Origin: Variovorax sp. SG517
Lineage (GTDB): Bacteria; Pseudomonadota; Gammaproteobacteria; Burkholderiales; Burkholderiaceae_C
NCBI RefSeq assembly: GCF_013376045.1
Contig: NZ_JABMJG010000002.1
Location: 744,001 to 808,000, forward strand
Direction of reading: 5' to 3'
Length of the DNA stretch: 64,000 nt
The translations under genes and the position numbers were made by a program. Position 1 is the first letter of the stretch, and each line of letters starts with the position of its first letter. Under the pieces are notes generated by a model. That model ran no database searches and was not told the origin of the DNA. It saw only the letters and a program-made list of their open reading frames with translations. This document shows positions 8,733 to 22,040 of the stretch, piece by piece.

Positions 8733-9229
8733 CAGAGCTTCTTCTGAAGAAAGACGGCGGTACCGAACGCTGGGTCGAGCTGGTAACCCGCGAAGCCTTC
8801 CCGTTCGTAGGCGCGCAGCGCCGGTGCGTTGCCCGACAGCACCTCCAGCGTGAGCTTGCAGGCACCGCGCCTGCGGGCTTCCTGCTCCACCAGCGCGAAC
8901 ATCCTCTGCGCCACGCGTTTCCCGCGATGGCTGGGCAGCACCACCACGTCGTGGACGTTGACCAGCGGCCTGGCGGCGAAGGTCGAGAAGCCCTCGATGC
9001 AGTTGACAAGGCCCACGGGCTGGTCGCCCTCATACGCCAGCACGCTGAAGGCTTGGGGACGCGCAGCCAGCTCGGCCGGCAGGCTCTCGCGCACGGTGGC
9101 ATCGAGCGGCTTGCCGCCGCCGGCCGGGTCGCTGGCATAGGCGTCGAGAAGATCGACCAGCGCGGCTGCGTGGGCGGCGTTGCGGTAGTCGGCGATCAAG
9201 ACTTCGATCGGCGCCGCTGCTGACGTCAT
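8732..9229 (-). CDS. GNAT-family N-acetyltransferase
   Basis: 165 residues. The acetyl-CoA-binding motif A is clear: [21 protein letters not shown] (about 95-115, the R/QxxGxG/A variant SHRGKRVA). Motif B follows ([13 protein letters not shown] near 134-146). The acetyl acceptor is unknown. The ATG overlaps the glmM stop by 4 bp (ATGA), so it is probably translated from the same mRNA as glmM. It ends where the opposite-strand terminator ends. Confidence 0.88.
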   Translation of the reverse strand: MTSAAAPIEVLIADYRNAAHAAALVDLLDAYASDPAGGGKPLDATVRESLPAELAARPQAFSVLAYEGDQPVGLVNCIEGFSTFAARPLVNVHDVVVLPSHRGKRVAQRMFALVEQEARRRGACKLTLEVLSGNAPALRAYEREGFAGYQLDPAFGTAVFLQKKL

Positions 9230-10563
9230 CGCGCGGGCTCCAGCGTCGCCGCAAGGCGCCTGGCGCAGGATTCGGCCTGCTTCGCATCCCGGGCCTCGAC
9301 CATCACGCGCACCAGCGGCTCGGTGCCGCTCGCGCGGATCAGCACGCGGCCGGAATCGCCGAGTTCGGCCTCGATGCGCTCGGTTTCGCTGGCCAGTGCC
9401 TTGTTGGTCTTCCAGTCCAGGTCGGGTGAGATGCGCACGTTGATGAGCGTCTGCGGGAACAGCGTGACGCCTTCGAGCAGCTGCGCCACCGTCTTGCCGC
9501 TGCGCACGCAGGCCTGCAGCACCTGCAGCGCGCTCACGATGCCGTCGCCGGTGGTGTGGCGGTCGAGCGCCAGCAGGTGGCCGGAGCCCTCGCCGCCCAG
9601 CAGCCAGCCGCGCTTGTCGAGCTCTTCGAGCACGTAGCGGTCGCCGACCTTGGCGCGCACGAACTCGATGCCCTGCCCGCGCAGGGCAACTTCGACGGCC
9701 TTGTTGGTCATGAGCGTGCCGACCACGCCCACCGGCTTGTCGCCGCGCGCGATGCGCTCGGACACCATGAGGTACAGCAACTCGTCGCCGTTGAAGAGGC
9801 GCCCGCTCGCGTCGACCAGCTGCAGGCGGTCGGCGTCGCCGTCGAGTGCGATGCCGTAGTCGGCCTTCTGCGCCGTCACCGCGGCGATCAGCGCCTCGGG
9901 GTGCGTGGCGCCGAAGCCCTTGTTGATGTTCAGCCCGTCCGGCGCGACGCCGATGCTGGTCACTTCCGCGCCCAACTCGTGGAACACGTTCGGCGCCACC
10001 TGGTAGGCGGCACCGTGTGCCGCATCGACCACCAGCTTCATGTCGCGCAGCGTCAGGTCGTTGGCAAAGGTGCTCTTGCAGAACTCGATGTAGCGGCCGG
10101 GCGCGTCGTTGAGGCGGCGCGCCTTGCCGAGGTTGGCGGAATCGACCCACACCGGGTCTTCTTCCAGTGCGGCCTCGACGGCCAGCTCCCAGGCGTCGTC
10201 GAGCTTGGTGCCCTGGGCGCTGAAGAACTTGATGCCGTTGTCCGGATACGCGTTGTGGCTGGCGCTGATCACCACGCCCAGGCTCGCACGCTGCGCGCGG
10301 GTGAGATAGGCCACGCCGGGCGTCGGCAGCGGGCCGAGCAGCACCACGTCGACACCGGCCGAGTTGAAGCCCGATTCGAGCGCGGATTCGAGCATGTAGC
10401 CAGAGATGCGCGTGTCCTTGCCTATCAGCACCGTAGGGCGCGACTGCGTCTTCTTGAGCACGCGGCCCACGGCGTGAGCGAGGCGCAGGACGAAGTCGGG
10501 AGTGATGGGCGCCTTGCCCACGGTGCCGCGGATGCCGTCGGTGCCGAAATATTTGCGGGTCAT
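9226..10563 (-). CDS. glmM: Phosphoglucosamine mutase
   Basis: 445 residues, full length for GlmM, which converts glucosamine-6-phosphate to glucosamine-1-phosphate for UDP-GlcNAc and hence peptidoglycan and lipid A. The phosphoserine loop [13 protein letters not shown] places the active serine at S102, as in E. coli. The metal loop DGDADR and the C-terminal phosphate-binding RASGTEP segment are present. It overlaps folP by 4 bp upstream and the acetyltransferase by 4 bp downstream. The ftsH-folP-glmM order is classical. Confidence 0.97.
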   Translation of the reverse strand: MTRKYFGTDGIRGTVGKAPITPDFVLRLAHAVGRVLKKTQSRPTVLIGKDTRISGYMLESALESGFNSAGVDVVLLGPLPTPGVAYLTRAQRASLGVVISASHNAYPDNGIKFFSAQGTKLDDAWELAVEAALEEDPVWVDSANLGKARRLNDAPGRYIEFCKSTFANDLTLRDMKLVVDAAHGAAYQVAPNVFHELGAEVTSIGVAPDGLNINKGFGATHPEALIAAVTAQKADYGIALDGDADRLQLVDASGRLFNGDELLYLMVSERIARGDKPVGVVGTLMTNKAVEVALRGQGIEFVRAKVGDRYVLEELDKRGWLLGGEGSGHLLALDRHTTGDGIVSALQVLQACVRSGKTVAQLLEGVTLFPQTLINVRISPDLDWKTNKALASETERIEAELGDSGRVLIRASGTEPLVRVMVEARDAKQAESCARRLAATLEPAR

Positions 10564-11507
10564 GGTGTGAGTACCTGTCCTTGTGTTTGTTGTTGTGACT
10601 CTTGCGCCTTCATGGCGTGCCATACGGCGAGTGCGGCGACGGTGTCGCGTACGTCGTGGACGCGCACCACGGCCGCGCCACGATCCGCAGCCAAAACGGC
10701 AGCCGCGACGCTGGGCACGATGCGCTCTCCCGCCGCCTCGATGCCGGTGACCGCACCGATCGACGACTTGCGCGACCAGCCCAGCAGCAGCGGGTAGCCT
10801 CCCGCGAGCAGCTCGCGCTGCCGCGCAAGCAAGGCGAAGTTCTGCGCCACCGTCTTGCCGAAGCCCACGCCGGGGTCGAGCGTGATGCGCGAGGAATCGA
10901 CGCCCTTCTCGCGCAGGAGTTGCACCTGCGCCGAGAGGAATGACAGCACTTCGGGAATCACGTCGCCAGCCATGGGCACGGCTTGCATGGTCTGCGGATC
11001 GCGGTGCATGTGCATCAGGCAGATGCCGCACGAGGGATGGGCGGCGACCGCCTCGCGCGCGCCCGGCTGGCGCAGCGCCCAGATGTCGTTGACGATGTCC
11101 GCGCCCAGGTCGAGCACGGCGCGCATGACCTCGGGCTTGTAGGTGTCGATGGAGATCGGCACGTTCAGCTTCACCGCCTCGCGCACCACCGGCAGCACGC
11201 GCGCCAGTTCGGCATCGAGCGGCACCGCCGGGCTGCCGGGACGGGTCGATTCGCCGCCGATGTCGAGGATGTCGGCGCCCTCCTTCAGCAGCTGCTCGCA
11301 GTGCCGAAGGGCCGTCTCGGTGGAAGCATGAGCACCGCCGTCGGAAAAGGAATCGGGCGTGACATTGACGATGCCCATCACGCGCGGCTGCGCGAGGTCG
11401 ATGCGGAAGCGGGAGGTCTGCCAGAAGGCGGCACCCGCGGTCGGGTGTCCGCCATCGAAAACGGGGCCAGAGGCCCCGTTGTGGTTTGACGCCTGGCTCG
11501 CGCTCAC
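10560..11507 (-). CDS. folP: Dihydropteroate synthase
   Basis: 315 residues. It condenses p-aminobenzoate with the pterin pyrophosphate in folate synthesis. Family motifs are [28 protein letters not shown] and [10 protein letters not shown]. The most credible start is GTG 11507, overlapping the ftsH stop by 4 bp (GTGA). It leaves about 35 residues before the first family motif, and there is no later ATG or GTG in frame before the conserved core. A terminator-like hairpin lies inside the first codons (11460-11480). The stop overlaps glmM by 4 bp. Confidence 0.95.
   Translation of the reverse strand: MSASQASNHNGASGPVFDGGHPTAGAAFWQTSRFRIDLAQPRVMGIVNVTPDSFSDGGAHASTETALRHCEQLLKEGADILDIGGESTRPGSPAVPLDAELARVLPVVREAVKLNVPISIDTYKPEVMRAVLDLGADIVNDIWALRQPGAREAVAAHPSCGICLMHMHRDPQTMQAVPMAGDVIPEVLSFLSAQVQLLREKGVDSSRITLDPGVGFGKTVAQNFALLARQRELLAGGYPLLLGWSRKSSIGAVTGIEAAGERIVPSVAAAVLAADRGAAVVRVHDVRDTVAALAVWHAMKAQESQQQTQGQVLTP
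11455..11480 (-). terminator. Terminator-like hairpin of ftsH inside the folP 5' coding region
   Basis: On the minus strand AACGGGGCC, TCT loop, GGCCCCGTT (11480 to 11460) forms a perfect 9-bp stem, followed by TTTTC. It begins about 25 bases after the ftsH stop and encodes folP residues around 10-16. It has the structure of an intrinsic terminator but lies in an open reading frame. Confidence 0.65.
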
Positions 11508-13420
11508 GCTGCGTTGGGCGCCGGGTCGGTCGACACAGCGGGCGTACCGCCGCTGCCACCGCTGCCCGAAGGCGGGATGCGCGGCGTCCAGTCCTTGGGC
11601 GGACGGGGCGCGCGGCCGGCCATGATGTCGTCGAGCTGCTCGGTGTCGATGGTTTCCCATTCGAGCAGCGCCTTGGCCATGGCGTGCATCTTGTCGCTGT
11701 TCTCTTCGATCAGGCGACGCGCCAGGGCGTACTGCTCGTCGATGATGCGGCGGACTTCCGAGTCGACCTTCTCCATGGTCTGCTCGCTCATGTTCGTGGT
11801 CTTGGTGACCGAGCGGCCCAGGAACACTTCGCCTTCGTTCTCGGCGTACACCATGGGTCCCAGGGCATCGCTCATGCCGTACTTCATGACCATGTCGCGC
11901 GCCAGGTTGGTCGCACGCTCGAAGTCGTTGCTCGCGCCGGTGGTCATCTGGTGCATGAACACTTCCTCGGCAATGCGGCCGCCGAACAGCATGCTGATCT
12001 GGTTCAGCATGTACTCGCGGTCGTAGCTGTAGCGGTCCTGCGAGGGCAGGCTCATGGTCACGCCGAGGGCGCGGCCGCGCGGAATGATCGTGACCTTGTG
12101 GACCGGGTCGCATTTGGGCAGCAGCTTGCCGATGAGCGCGTGGCCGGACTCGTGGTAGGCCGTGTTGCGGCGCTCTTCCTCGGGCATGACCATGCTCTTG
12201 CGCTCGGGGCCCATGAAGATCTTGTCCTTGGCCTTCTCGAAGTCCTGCATCTCGACCACGCGCGCGTTGCGGCGGGCGGCCATCAGGGCAGCTTCGTTGC
12301 AGAGGTTGGCCAGATCGGCGCCGGACATGCCGGGCGTGCCGCGGGCGATCACGCTCGGGTTCACGTCCTGGCCCAGCGGGACCTTGCGCATGTGCACGCC
12401 GAGGATCTGCTCGCGGCCGCGGATGTCGGGCAGCGTGACGTAGACCTGGCGGTCGAAACGGCCGGGGCGCAGCAAAGCGGCGTCCAGGATGTCGGGGCGG
12501 TTGGTGGCAGCCACCACGATCACGCCGAGGTTGGTTTCGAAGCCGTCCATCTCGACCAGCATCTGGTTGAGCGTCTGCTCGCGCTCGTCGTTGCCGCCGC
12601 CGAGGCCAGCACCACGCTGGCGGCCCACCGCATCGATTTCGTCGATGAAGATGATGCAGGGAGCGTTCTTCTTGGCGTTCTCGAACATGTCGCGGACACG
12701 GGCGGCCCCCACACCCACGAACATTTCGACGAAGTCGGAACCGGAGATCGAGAAGAAAGGCACCTTGGCTTCGCCGGCGATCGACTTGGCCAGCAGCGTC
12801 TTGCCGGTGCCCGGGGGGCCGACCAGCAGCAGGCCGCGCGGAATGCGGCCGCCGAGCTTCTGGAAGCGCTGCGGGTCCTTCAGGAAGTCGACCACTTCAC
12901 GGACTTCTTCCTTGGCCTCGTCGCAGCCCGCGACGTCGGCGAAGGTGACCGTGTTGTTGTTCTCGTCCATCATGCGGGCCTTACTCTTGCCGAAGCTGAA
13001 CGCCCCGCCCTTGCCGCCGCCCTGCATCTGCCGCATGAAGTAGATCCAGACGCCGATCAGCAGCAGCATCGGGCCCCAGCTGACCAGCAGGGTCATGAGC
13101 AGGGAGCTTTCTTCGCGCGGCTTGACGTCGAACTTGACGTTGTGGTCGATCAGGTCGCCCACGAGGCCGCGGTCGAGGACCGTGGCGGTCGTGCGGATCT
13201 TGCGGTCGTCGTTGGTGACGGCGACGATCTCGCCGCCGGCGGCGCCCTCAGGAATGACGGCGCTCTTGATCTGGTTGTTCCGGACCTGGTCCAGAAACTC
13301 GGAGTAGCTGACTGTCCCCGAGCCGACGCCACCGCGGGTGTCGAACTGCTTGAACACAGTGAACAACACCATGGCAATGACGAGCCAAACGGCAACTTTG
13401 GAAAACCACTGATTGTTCAA
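11504..13420 (-). CDS. ftsH: ATP-dependent zinc metalloprotease FtsH
   Basis: 638 residues from a TTG start at 13420, chosen because GGAGT (13430-13426) precedes it and the protein then begins MNNQWFSK as in Burkholderiales FtsH. Two transmembrane segments lie near 7-24 and 108-127. Walker A GPPGTGKT is at 201-208, Walker B is CIIFIDEID near 255-263, and the zinc-binding HESGH gives H423, E424 and H427. It is a membrane-anchored hexameric AAA protease that degrades damaged membrane proteins and regulators such as LpxC. It lies downstream of rlmE and ahead of folP, the common order. Confidence 0.96.
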   Translation of the reverse strand: MNNQWFSKVAVWLVIAMVLFTVFKQFDTRGGVGSGTVSYSEFLDQVRNNQIKSAVIPEGAAGGEIVAVTNDDRKIRTTATVLDRGLVGDLIDHNVKFDVKPREESSLLMTLLVSWGPMLLLIGVWIYFMRQMQGGGKGGAFSFGKSKARMMDENNNTVTFADVAGCDEAKEEVREVVDFLKDPQRFQKLGGRIPRGLLLVGPPGTGKTLLAKSIAGEAKVPFFSISGSDFVEMFVGVGAARVRDMFENAKKNAPCIIFIDEIDAVGRQRGAGLGGGNDEREQTLNQMLVEMDGFETNLGVIVVAATNRPDILDAALLRPGRFDRQVYVTLPDIRGREQILGVHMRKVPLGQDVNPSVIARGTPGMSGADLANLCNEAALMAARRNARVVEMQDFEKAKDKIFMGPERKSMVMPEEERRNTAYHESGHALIGKLLPKCDPVHKVTIIPRGRALGVTMSLPSQDRYSYDREYMLNQISMLFGGRIAEEVFMHQMTTGASNDFERATNLARDMVMKYGMSDALGPMVYAENEGEVFLGRSVTKTTNMSEQTMEKVDSEVRRIIDEQYALARRLIEENSDKMHAMAKALLEWETIDTEQLDDIMAGRAPRPPKDWTPRIPPSGSGGSGGTPAVSTDPAPNAA

Positions 13421-13586
13421 ACGAAACTCCAGGCTAAGGCGCGTGACACGTGGATGAAAAAACGCGCTGTGGGTACGCAATTGCGCCCCATTTTAGGCTT
13501 TTCAAGCTACGAAAAGCTGGCATTTCCCTAATGCAGCCATAGCCTGACATGGGTTTGCGCCGCAAAGGATGTTGCTCGGGCCGGTA

Positions 13587-14255
13587 TCAAGGCGTATCCG
13601 CTGCCTTCAGCCCCACCCCGACCAGGAAGGTCTCGGCCGATTTGTCCCGCGACGCCTTGGGCTTGAAAGGTTTCACGACACGGAAATTGGCCTTGAAGAG
13701 CTTCACCAGCTCGTCGTAGCCGCTGCCATGGAAAACCTTGGCCACCAGCGCCCCCTCGGGCTTCAGGTGGTTCTGGGCGAAGTCGATGGCCAGCTCGATC
13801 AGGTGCGAAACGCGGGCCGCGTCGGCCGAATGGATGCCCGACAGGTTGGGCGCCATGTCCGACACCACAAGATCGGCCTTGCGTCCAGCGAGCACGCCGA
13901 GCAACTGCTGCAGCAGGTCGTCCTCCCGGAAATCGCCCTGCAGGAAGGTCACGCCCTCGATGGGCTCCATCGGCAGCAGGTCGAGCGAGATGATGGTGCC
14001 GTTCAGTTCACCTGCGGCAGCCCCGCCCGGCGACATGCGCCGGCGCAGGTACTGGCTCCAGGCGCCCGGCGCGGAGCCGAGGTCCACCACCAGCTGGCCC
14101 GGCTTGATCAGGCCGAGCGACTCGTCGATCTCCTTGAGCTTGTAGGCGGCGCGAGCCCGGTAGCCCTCCTTCGTGGCGAGCTTCACATAGGGGTCGTTGA
14201 TATGGTCGTGCAGCCACGCCTTGTTGACTTTCTTGCTTTTGGCTTTGGTGCTCAT
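13587..14255 (-). CDS. rlmE: 23S rRNA (uridine-2'-O)-methyltransferase RlmE (FtsJ)
   Basis: 222 residues from ATG 14255. SAM-dependent 2'-O-methylation of U2552 in 23S rRNA. The SAM-binding motif is [15 protein letters not shown], and the catalytic K-D-K-E set is visible as the Lys of YKLKEIDE, the Asp of VVSDMAPN, the Lys of LVAKVFHG and the Glu of SAETFLVG. It is divergent from yhbY with only 33 bases between starts, and lies upstream of ftsH. Confidence 0.95.
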   Translation of the reverse strand: MSTKAKSKKVNKAWLHDHINDPYVKLATKEGYRARAAYKLKEIDESLGLIKPGQLVVDLGSAPGAWSQYLRRRMSPGGAAAGELNGTIISLDLLPMEPIEGVTFLQGDFREDDLLQQLLGVLAGRKADLVVSDMAPNLSGIHSADAARVSHLIELAIDFAQNHLKPEGALVAKVFHGSGYDELVKLFKANFRVVKPFKPKASRDKSAETFLVGVGLKAADTP

Positions 14256-14288
14256 GGGGGTCTTCGTGTACGGGTCGATAATACGGGG

Positions 14289-14768
14289 ATGCCCGCCATT
14301 CAACTTACCCCTGCCGAGCGCAAGGTGCATCGCGCCGAAGCTCACCACCTGGATCCGATCGTCATGGTCGGTGGAGACGGGCTCACCCCTGCCGTGAAGA
14401 AGGAAGCCGACGCGGCGCTCAAGGCCCATGGCCTGATCAAGATTCGCGTCTTCTCCGACGACCGCCTGGCCCGCGACGCCATGCTGCGCGAACTGGCCGA
14501 CGAACTCGATGCCGCCCCGATCCAGCACATCGGCAAGCTGCTTGTGCTGTGGCGCCCGAAGCCCGAGAAGGAACGCGTGGTCGACGAAGACCGCATGCCC
14601 GGCCCGCGCGACGTGAAGATCGTCAAGTACAGCAAGCGCGGCGGCCAGCGCCCTGAAATCAAGACCCTGCGCGTGCTGGGCAACCAGCGCCTCACCCCGG
14701 GCGGCACCATCAAGCGCGCCAAGGCGAAGCGGCCGCTGTCGGCCAAGAAGCGCAACCAGGCGGATTGA
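14289..14768 (+). CDS. yhbY: YhbY/CRS1-domain RNA-binding protein
   Basis: 159 residues. The first 95 residues form the CRM domain ([20 protein letters not shown], then [22 protein letters not shown] and the [10 protein letters not shown] segment) of YhbY, which associates with pre-50S ribosomal subunits. A basic tail of about 60 residues ([16 protein letters not shown]) extends beyond E. coli YhbY and probably adds RNA affinity. Its divergent placement next to rlmE, another 50S maturation factor, fits. Confidence 0.9.
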   Translation: MPAIQLTPAERKVHRAEAHHLDPIVMVGGDGLTPAVKKEADAALKAHGLIKIRVFSDDRLARDAMLRELADELDAAPIQHIGKLLVLWRPKPEKERVVDEDRMPGPRDVKIVKYSKRGGQRPEIKTLRVLGNQRLTPGGTIKRAKAKRPLSAKKRNQAD

Positions 14769-15532
14769 GCCTGGTGGCAGCCGCCGAAGGCGCTCAGCGC
14801 CACATCCTCTGCATGAAGTGGGGCACGAAGTACGGCCCCGAGTACGTCAACCGGCTCTACGCGATGGTCCGCCGCCACCTGAGCGGCGACTTCAAGTTCG
14901 TCTGCCTGACCGACGATGGCAACGGCGTGCGTCCCGAGGTGACCTGCCTGCCGATTCCGCCGCTGAACCTGCACCTGGCCCCCGGCCAGCGCGATGGCGC
15001 CTGGAAGAAGCTCACCACCTTCGAGAAAGACCTGCACGGCCTGCGCGGCCCCGCCCTCTTCCTCGACCTCGACGTGGTCGTCGTGGGCAGCCTGGACGCC
15101 TTCTTCGAGCAGCCGGGCGAGTTCCTGATCATCCACGACTACGACCGTCCCTGGCGGCGCGGCCGGATCACGGGCAACTCCTCGGTTTATCGCTTCGAGC
15201 TCGGCGCCCATGCCGATGTGCTGGCGTATTTCCGGGCCAACATGGACAAGGTCCAGGCCGAATACCGCAACGAGCAGACCTACCTGTCGGACGTGCTCCA
15301 CAAGCAGGGCAAGCTGTCCTACTGGCCCGATGGCTGGTGCCCGAGCTTCAAGTACCACGGCATTCCGACCTGGCCGACCAACTACTGGGAAGAGCCCTTC
15401 GTGCCCGAGGGCGCCCGCATCATGGTGTTCCATGGCGAATGCAACCCGCCGGACGCTTTGGCGGGCCGCCGCAACCGGGCTTTCCGGTTCATCAAGCCGG
15501 CTCGCTGGGTCGCGGAATACTGGAAAGAGTAG
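14765..15532 (+). CDS. Putative glycosyltransferase (GT-A-like, DxD)
   Basis: About 255 residues. The segment [15 protein letters not shown] (near 97-111) holds a DLD metal/nucleotide-sugar motif typical of GT-A enzymes of the GT8/GT32 kind. The N-terminal [20 protein letters not shown] and the later RTGNSSV-like turn also fit. It may add a sugar to a surface polysaccharide, but donor and acceptor are unknown. The first start is TTG 14765, overlapping the yhbY stop; GTG 14774 in the same frame is an alternative. A strong terminator follows. Confidence 0.7.
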   Translation: MSLVAAAEGAQRHILCMKWGTKYGPEYVNRLYAMVRRHLSGDFKFVCLTDDGNGVRPEVTCLPIPPLNLHLAPGQRDGAWKKLTTFEKDLHGLRGPALFLDLDVVVVGSLDAFFEQPGEFLIIHDYDRPWRRGRITGNSSVYRFELGAHADVLAYFRANMDKVQAEYRNEQTYLSDVLHKQGKLSYWPDGWCPSFKYHGIPTWPTNYWEEPFVPEGARIMVFHGECNPPDALAGRRNRAFRFIKPARWVAEYWKE

Positions 15533-15550
15533 GAGCGGCAGCGGAAAAGC

Positions 15551-15577
15551 AAAAAGGCGGCCCGGGCCGCCTTTTTC
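15551..15577. terminator. Bidirectional intrinsic terminator
   Basis: AAAAAGGCGGCCCGGGCCGCCTTTTT is a perfect palindrome with A- and T-runs on its two flanks. It separates the glycosyltransferase gene on plus from the convergent DUF4149 gene on minus and can serve both. Confidence 0.9.
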
Positions 15578-15594
15578 TTTGTTTGTCGTCGCCC

Positions 15595-16020
15595 TCAGCC
15601 AGCCGTGCGCGCTCCCACGCGCCACAGCACCACGCCGGCGCACAGCCACTGCACGAAGTACATCCCTGTGCCCATGGCATGCCAGAGCTTGAGGTTCTCC
15701 CGCGCCACGATGCGCGGCGCCACCGCGTACTGCTGAAGCAGCGCCAGCAGCAGCGCACCCAGGACAAAAAAGATGGTCGTCATCGCCGGCCCGCTCATGC
15801 GCTCGTCGGCCTTGGATCGGAAATGGATCAGCAGGATCACCCCGCAGGCGATGGCGATCCAGCTCTGCGCCTCGAAAAGCTGCGCCGCGAAATTGCCCGC
15901 CACCGCCGGATTGCCCAGCTTCGCGAACAGCATCGGCACGACGAGGAATCCGATCGTCGTCAGGCTGCCCCACCAGAAGGCAGCCAGCATCAGCGCAATA
16001 CGGTCCTTCAGGTCCTTCAT
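15595..16020 (-). CDS. DUF4149 membrane protein
   Basis: 141 residues with four hydrophobic segments (near 8-30, 51-66, 80-98 and 116-134). The layout and the motif TTIGFLVVPMLFAKL resemble the DUF4149 family found in many betaproteobacteria, often downstream of greA. The function is unknown; an inner-membrane location is predicted. It starts 11 bases after the greA stop, so it is probably cotranscribed. Confidence 0.8.
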   Translation of the reverse strand: MKDLKDRIALMLAAFWWGSLTTIGFLVVPMLFAKLGNPAVAGNFAAQLFEAQSWIAIACGVILLIHFRSKADERMSGPAMTTIFFVLGALLLALLQQYAVAPRIVARENLKLWHAMGTGMYFVQWLCAGVVLWRVGARTAG

Positions 16021-16031
16021 GCGCGCGACGA

Positions 16032-16508
16032 TCAGACGTAGCTGACCGCCACGATCTCGTAGCGCTTCAGGCCGCCAGGCGTCTGCACCTCGGCAGTGTC
16101 GCCCTCTTCCTTGCCGATCAGCGCGCGGGCGATCGGGCTGGACACGTTGATCAGGCCCTGCTTCAGGTCGGCCTCGTCCTCGCCCACGATCTGGTACTTG
16201 ACGGCGTCGCCGCTGTCTTCTTCCTCGAGTTCGACGGTGGAGCCGAACACCACCTTGCCGCCTGCGTCGAGCTCGCTGGGGTCGATCACCTGCGAGGCAG
16301 AGAGCTTGCCCTCGATCTCCAGGATGCGGCCTTCGATGAAGCCCTGGCGGTCCTTGGCGGATTCGTATTCGGCGTTTTCGCTGATGTCACCCTGCGCGCG
16401 CGCTTCGGCGATCGCATTGATGACGGCGGGGCGGTCCACCGACTTGAGCCGGCGCAGTTCTTCGCGCAGCTTCTCCGCGCCGCGCTTGGTGATGGGGATG
16501 GTCGCCAT
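16032..16508 (-). CDS. greA: Transcription elongation factor GreA
   Basis: 158 residues, the exact usual length. The N-terminal coiled coil ends in the acidic tip [14 protein letters not shown] (about 38-51), whose D and E residues stimulate RNA cleavage in the RNA polymerase secondary channel. The C-terminal FKBP-like domain includes [15 protein letters not shown]. It rescues backtracked RNA polymerase. It lies downstream of carB and the Kdo hydroxylase gene, separated from the latter by a terminator hairpin. Confidence 0.96.
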   Translation of the reverse strand: MATIPITKRGAEKLREELRRLKSVDRPAVINAIAEARAQGDISENAEYESAKDRQGFIEGRILEIEGKLSASQVIDPSELDAGGKVVFGSTVELEEEDSGDAVKYQIVGEDEADLKQGLINVSSPIARALIGKEEGDTAEVQTPGGLKRYEIVAVSYV

Positions 16509-16525
16509 GTCTAGTTTTCTCTCCA

Positions 16526-16560
16526 TAAAGCGAAACCGCCGAACGCTGCCGTTCGGCGGT
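16526..16560 (-). terminator. Terminator after the Kdo hydroxylase gene
   Basis: On the minus strand ACCGCCGAACG, a 4-base loop and CGTTCGGCGGT form an 11-bp stem (16560-16535), followed by TTTCGCTTTATGG. It lies between the Kdo hydroxylase stop and the greA start, so greA may need its own promoter or depend on readthrough. Confidence 0.75.
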
Positions 16561-16576
16561 CGATGGGGGACTGCGC

Positions 16577-17446
16577 TCAGACGAGCGTCCGTCCTGTCAG
16601 CCGGCTCAGGATGGCGAGCGGGCTCGATTCGGGATTGTATTGCTTGGAAGCAGCCAGATGAAGGGTCTGCTCGAGCATGTACTGGCCGGCCATCACGGCG
16701 TGCGAGGTCTGGTCCGAGAAGCAGACCCACACCGAACCGGGCGGAAACTTCGCGGTTTCCTGCGGCGAGTTTTCCTGATAGGCCATGTCCGACTTCATGC
16801 CGTCGTGCAGCTGCAGCATCAGGTGGTCGTATTCGCTGCGGAACGACTTGGTGACGTGGAGCGCCTGCAGCAGCTTGGCCTGCCAGCGCGAGTAAGGCTT
16901 GGCGCGGGGCAGGAAGCGCTTTGCGATGTCCTCGAAAGGCTCGCCCACGCGCCAAACGCGCGGCGCGCCGTCGGGGTTCACGTTGGTGAAAACGCGCAGG
17001 ATGCGCTCGCCGTAGTTCGGCCGCGACGGGAATGCATCGACATGCAAGCGCCGGTCGTCGGCGCGCCACGACTGCACGCGCGTCTCGACCTGCGCCGGCC
17101 GGTAGCTGGTCGGCGCCAGCCGCAAGGCCGGCGCGTAGTGCGGCAGCAGCCCATGGATGAGCTGCGTGGCCTGCGCCCTGAAGCGCCCCACCATCGCGGC
17201 CGCAGTGCGCTGCACCGTCTCGTCGCCCACGGCGCCCTTGAGCTTGCCGTTGGCGTCGAGGCTGATGTTGCGCACGTCGGGCGACAGCAGGCTGGGTGTG
17301 AGCAGGCTGCGCTCTTCGGGAAACAGCTCGAAGCCCAGGCGCGGAAAGTACAGCACCTTGCCCGCCTCCAGCTCCGCGATCCACGCCTCGTTGGGCGTGG
17401 CCGCGTTCCAGTCAGTCAGGCCGAGTTCGACGAGCTGCGTTTCCAT
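16577..17446 (-). CDS. Kdo hydroxylase family protein (KdoO-like)
   Basis: 289 residues resembling the 3-deoxy-D-manno-oct-2-ulosonic acid hydroxylases, Fe(II)/2-oxoglutarate oxygenases that convert Kdo to Ko in the lipopolysaccharide core of Burkholderia and relatives. The iron-binding HxD is H135-V-D137 (in LHVDAFPS) and the distal His is probably H249 (in [11 protein letters not shown]). A terminal Arg cluster (SRLTGRTLV) may bind 2-oxoglutarate. It starts 17 bases after the carB stop and ends at a terminator, so it rides on the carAB transcript. Change of Ko content would alter acid stability of the LPS linkage. Confidence 0.85.
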   Translation of the reverse strand: METQLVELGLTDWNAATPNEAWIAELEAGKVLYFPRLGFELFPEERSLLTPSLLSPDVRNISLDANGKLKGAVGDETVQRTAAAMVGRFRAQATQLIHGLLPHYAPALRLAPTSYRPAQVETRVQSWRADDRRLHVDAFPSRPNYGERILRVFTNVNPDGAPRVWRVGEPFEDIAKRFLPRAKPYSRWQAKLLQALHVTKSFRSEYDHLMLQLHDGMKSDMAYQENSPQETAKFPPGSVWVCFSDQTSHAVMAGQYMLEQTLHLAASKQYNPESSPLAILSRLTGRTLV

Positions 17447-17463
17447 GTGCCGATGCTCGACGC

Positions 17464-20704
<3,241 letters not shown>

Positions 20705-20712
<8 letters not shown>

Positions 20713-21898
20713 TCTCTTTCTCCGTCTTTTCCGTCTTGTTCTTTTCCATGAGTGCCGTGAAGCGATCGAACAGGTAGCCGATGTCGTGCGGGCCCGGCGA
20801 GGCTTCGGGGTGGCCCTGGAAGCAGAACGCGGGCTTGTCGGTGCGCGCCAGGCCCTGCAGCGTGTTGTCGAACAGGCTGATGTGGGTGGGACGCAGGTTG
20901 GCCGGCAGCGACTTCTCGTCGACCGCGAAGCCGTGGTTCTGGCTGGTGATGCTCACGCGGCCGTTGTCGAGGTCCTTGACCGGGTGGTTCGCGCCGTGGT
21001 GACCGAACTTCATCTTGAAGGTCTTGGCGCCGGAGGCCAGCGCCATGATCTGGTGGCCCAGGCAGATGCCGAAGGTGGGAATGCCGGTCTCGATCAGCTC
21101 CTTGACGGCGCTGATGGCGTAGTCGCAGGGCTCCGGGTCGCCGGGGCCGTTGGCCAGGAAGATGCCGTCCGGCTTGAGCTTGAGCACGTCGGCAGCGGGC
21201 GTCTGCGCCGGCACCACGGTGATGCGCGCGCCGCGCTGGGCGATCATGCGCAGGATGTTCTTCTTGACGCCGTAGTCGAAGGCCACGACGTGAAAGCGCG
21301 GCGTGATCTGCACGCCGTAGCCCGAGCCCAGCTTCCACTCGGTTTCGGTCCACTCGTAGGTCTGCTTGACCGACACTACCTTGGCGAGGTCGAGGCCCGC
21401 CATGCTCGGCGCGGCCTTGGCGGAGGCGATGGCCTTGTCGATCAGCGCCTGCGTCACGGTCTCGCCCGCGGCCAGGCCCAGGATGCAGCCGTTCTGCGCG
21501 CCATTGGTTCGCAGGTGGCGGGTGAGCTTGCGGGTGTCGATGTTCGCGATGGCCACGGTGTTGCCGGACACGAGGTACTCGGTCAGCGTGGCGGTCTTGC
21601 GGAAGTTGGAGGCGACGAGGGGCAGGTCCTTGATGATCAGGCCCGCGGCATGGATCTTGTCGGCTTCGATGTCCTCGCCGTTGACGCCGTAGTTGCCGAT
21701 GTGCGGATACGTGAGCGTCACGATCTGCTGGCAATAGCTCGGGTCGGTGAGGATTTCCTGGTAGCCGGTCATGGCGGTGTTGAACACCACTTCACCGGTC
21801 GTGGAGCCGGCGGCTCCGATCGAGTTGCCGAGAAAGACCGTGCCGTCTGCGAGCGCCAGGATGGCGGGCGGGAAACTTCCCTTGAGAGACAAAAGCAC
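20705..21898 (-). CDS. carA: Carbamoyl-phosphate synthase small subunit
   Basis: 397 residues from a GTG start at 21898, selected because GGAG (21908-21905) lies six bases upstream and the protein then begins [19 protein letters not shown] like other CarA. The glutaminase Cys is in [12 protein letters not shown], and the His/Glu pair is in [13 protein letters not shown]. It hydrolyses glutamine and channels ammonia to CarB. A structured leader precedes the gene. Confidence 0.96.
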
Positions 21899-21904
21899 TG
21901 GGTT

Positions 21905-21948
21905 CTCCGGATGGTTACGGTCGCCCGGAGCCTCAGGCGTATAGCCTG
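21905..21948 (-). promoter_or_regulatory. carA leader with hairpin masking the Shine-Dalgarno
   Basis: CTCCGG (21930-21925) is complementary to CCGGAG (21910-21905), which contains the carA GGAG. A 6-bp stem with a 14-base loop would hide the ribosome-binding site. Just upstream, CAGGC TATAC GCCTG (21948-21934) forms a second hairpin. Regulation of translation or transcription is an inference; no leader peptide was found. Confidence 0.5.
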
Positions 21949-22018
21949 GGGACTGCTGCTTAAGGGGAAGATGGCGTTGTAGGCGGCCGGGCGACGCTGA
22001 TTTGCGAGTAAGCCCCCG

Positions 22019-22024
22019 ATTGTA
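22019..22024 (-). promoter_or_regulatory. Candidate -10 box for carAB
   Basis: TACAAT on the minus strand, about 120 bases upstream of the carA GTG and just beyond the stop of the upstream methyltransferase gene. No convincing -35 hexamer is seen at the right distance, so confidence is limited. Confidence 0.4.
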
Positions 22025-22040
22025 GCCCGGACTGGGTGTG

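Noticed and set aside
11486..13531. 681-codon plus-strand frame opposite ftsH
   Set aside because: Shadow of ftsH, which has intact AAA and zinc motifs and a sensible start.
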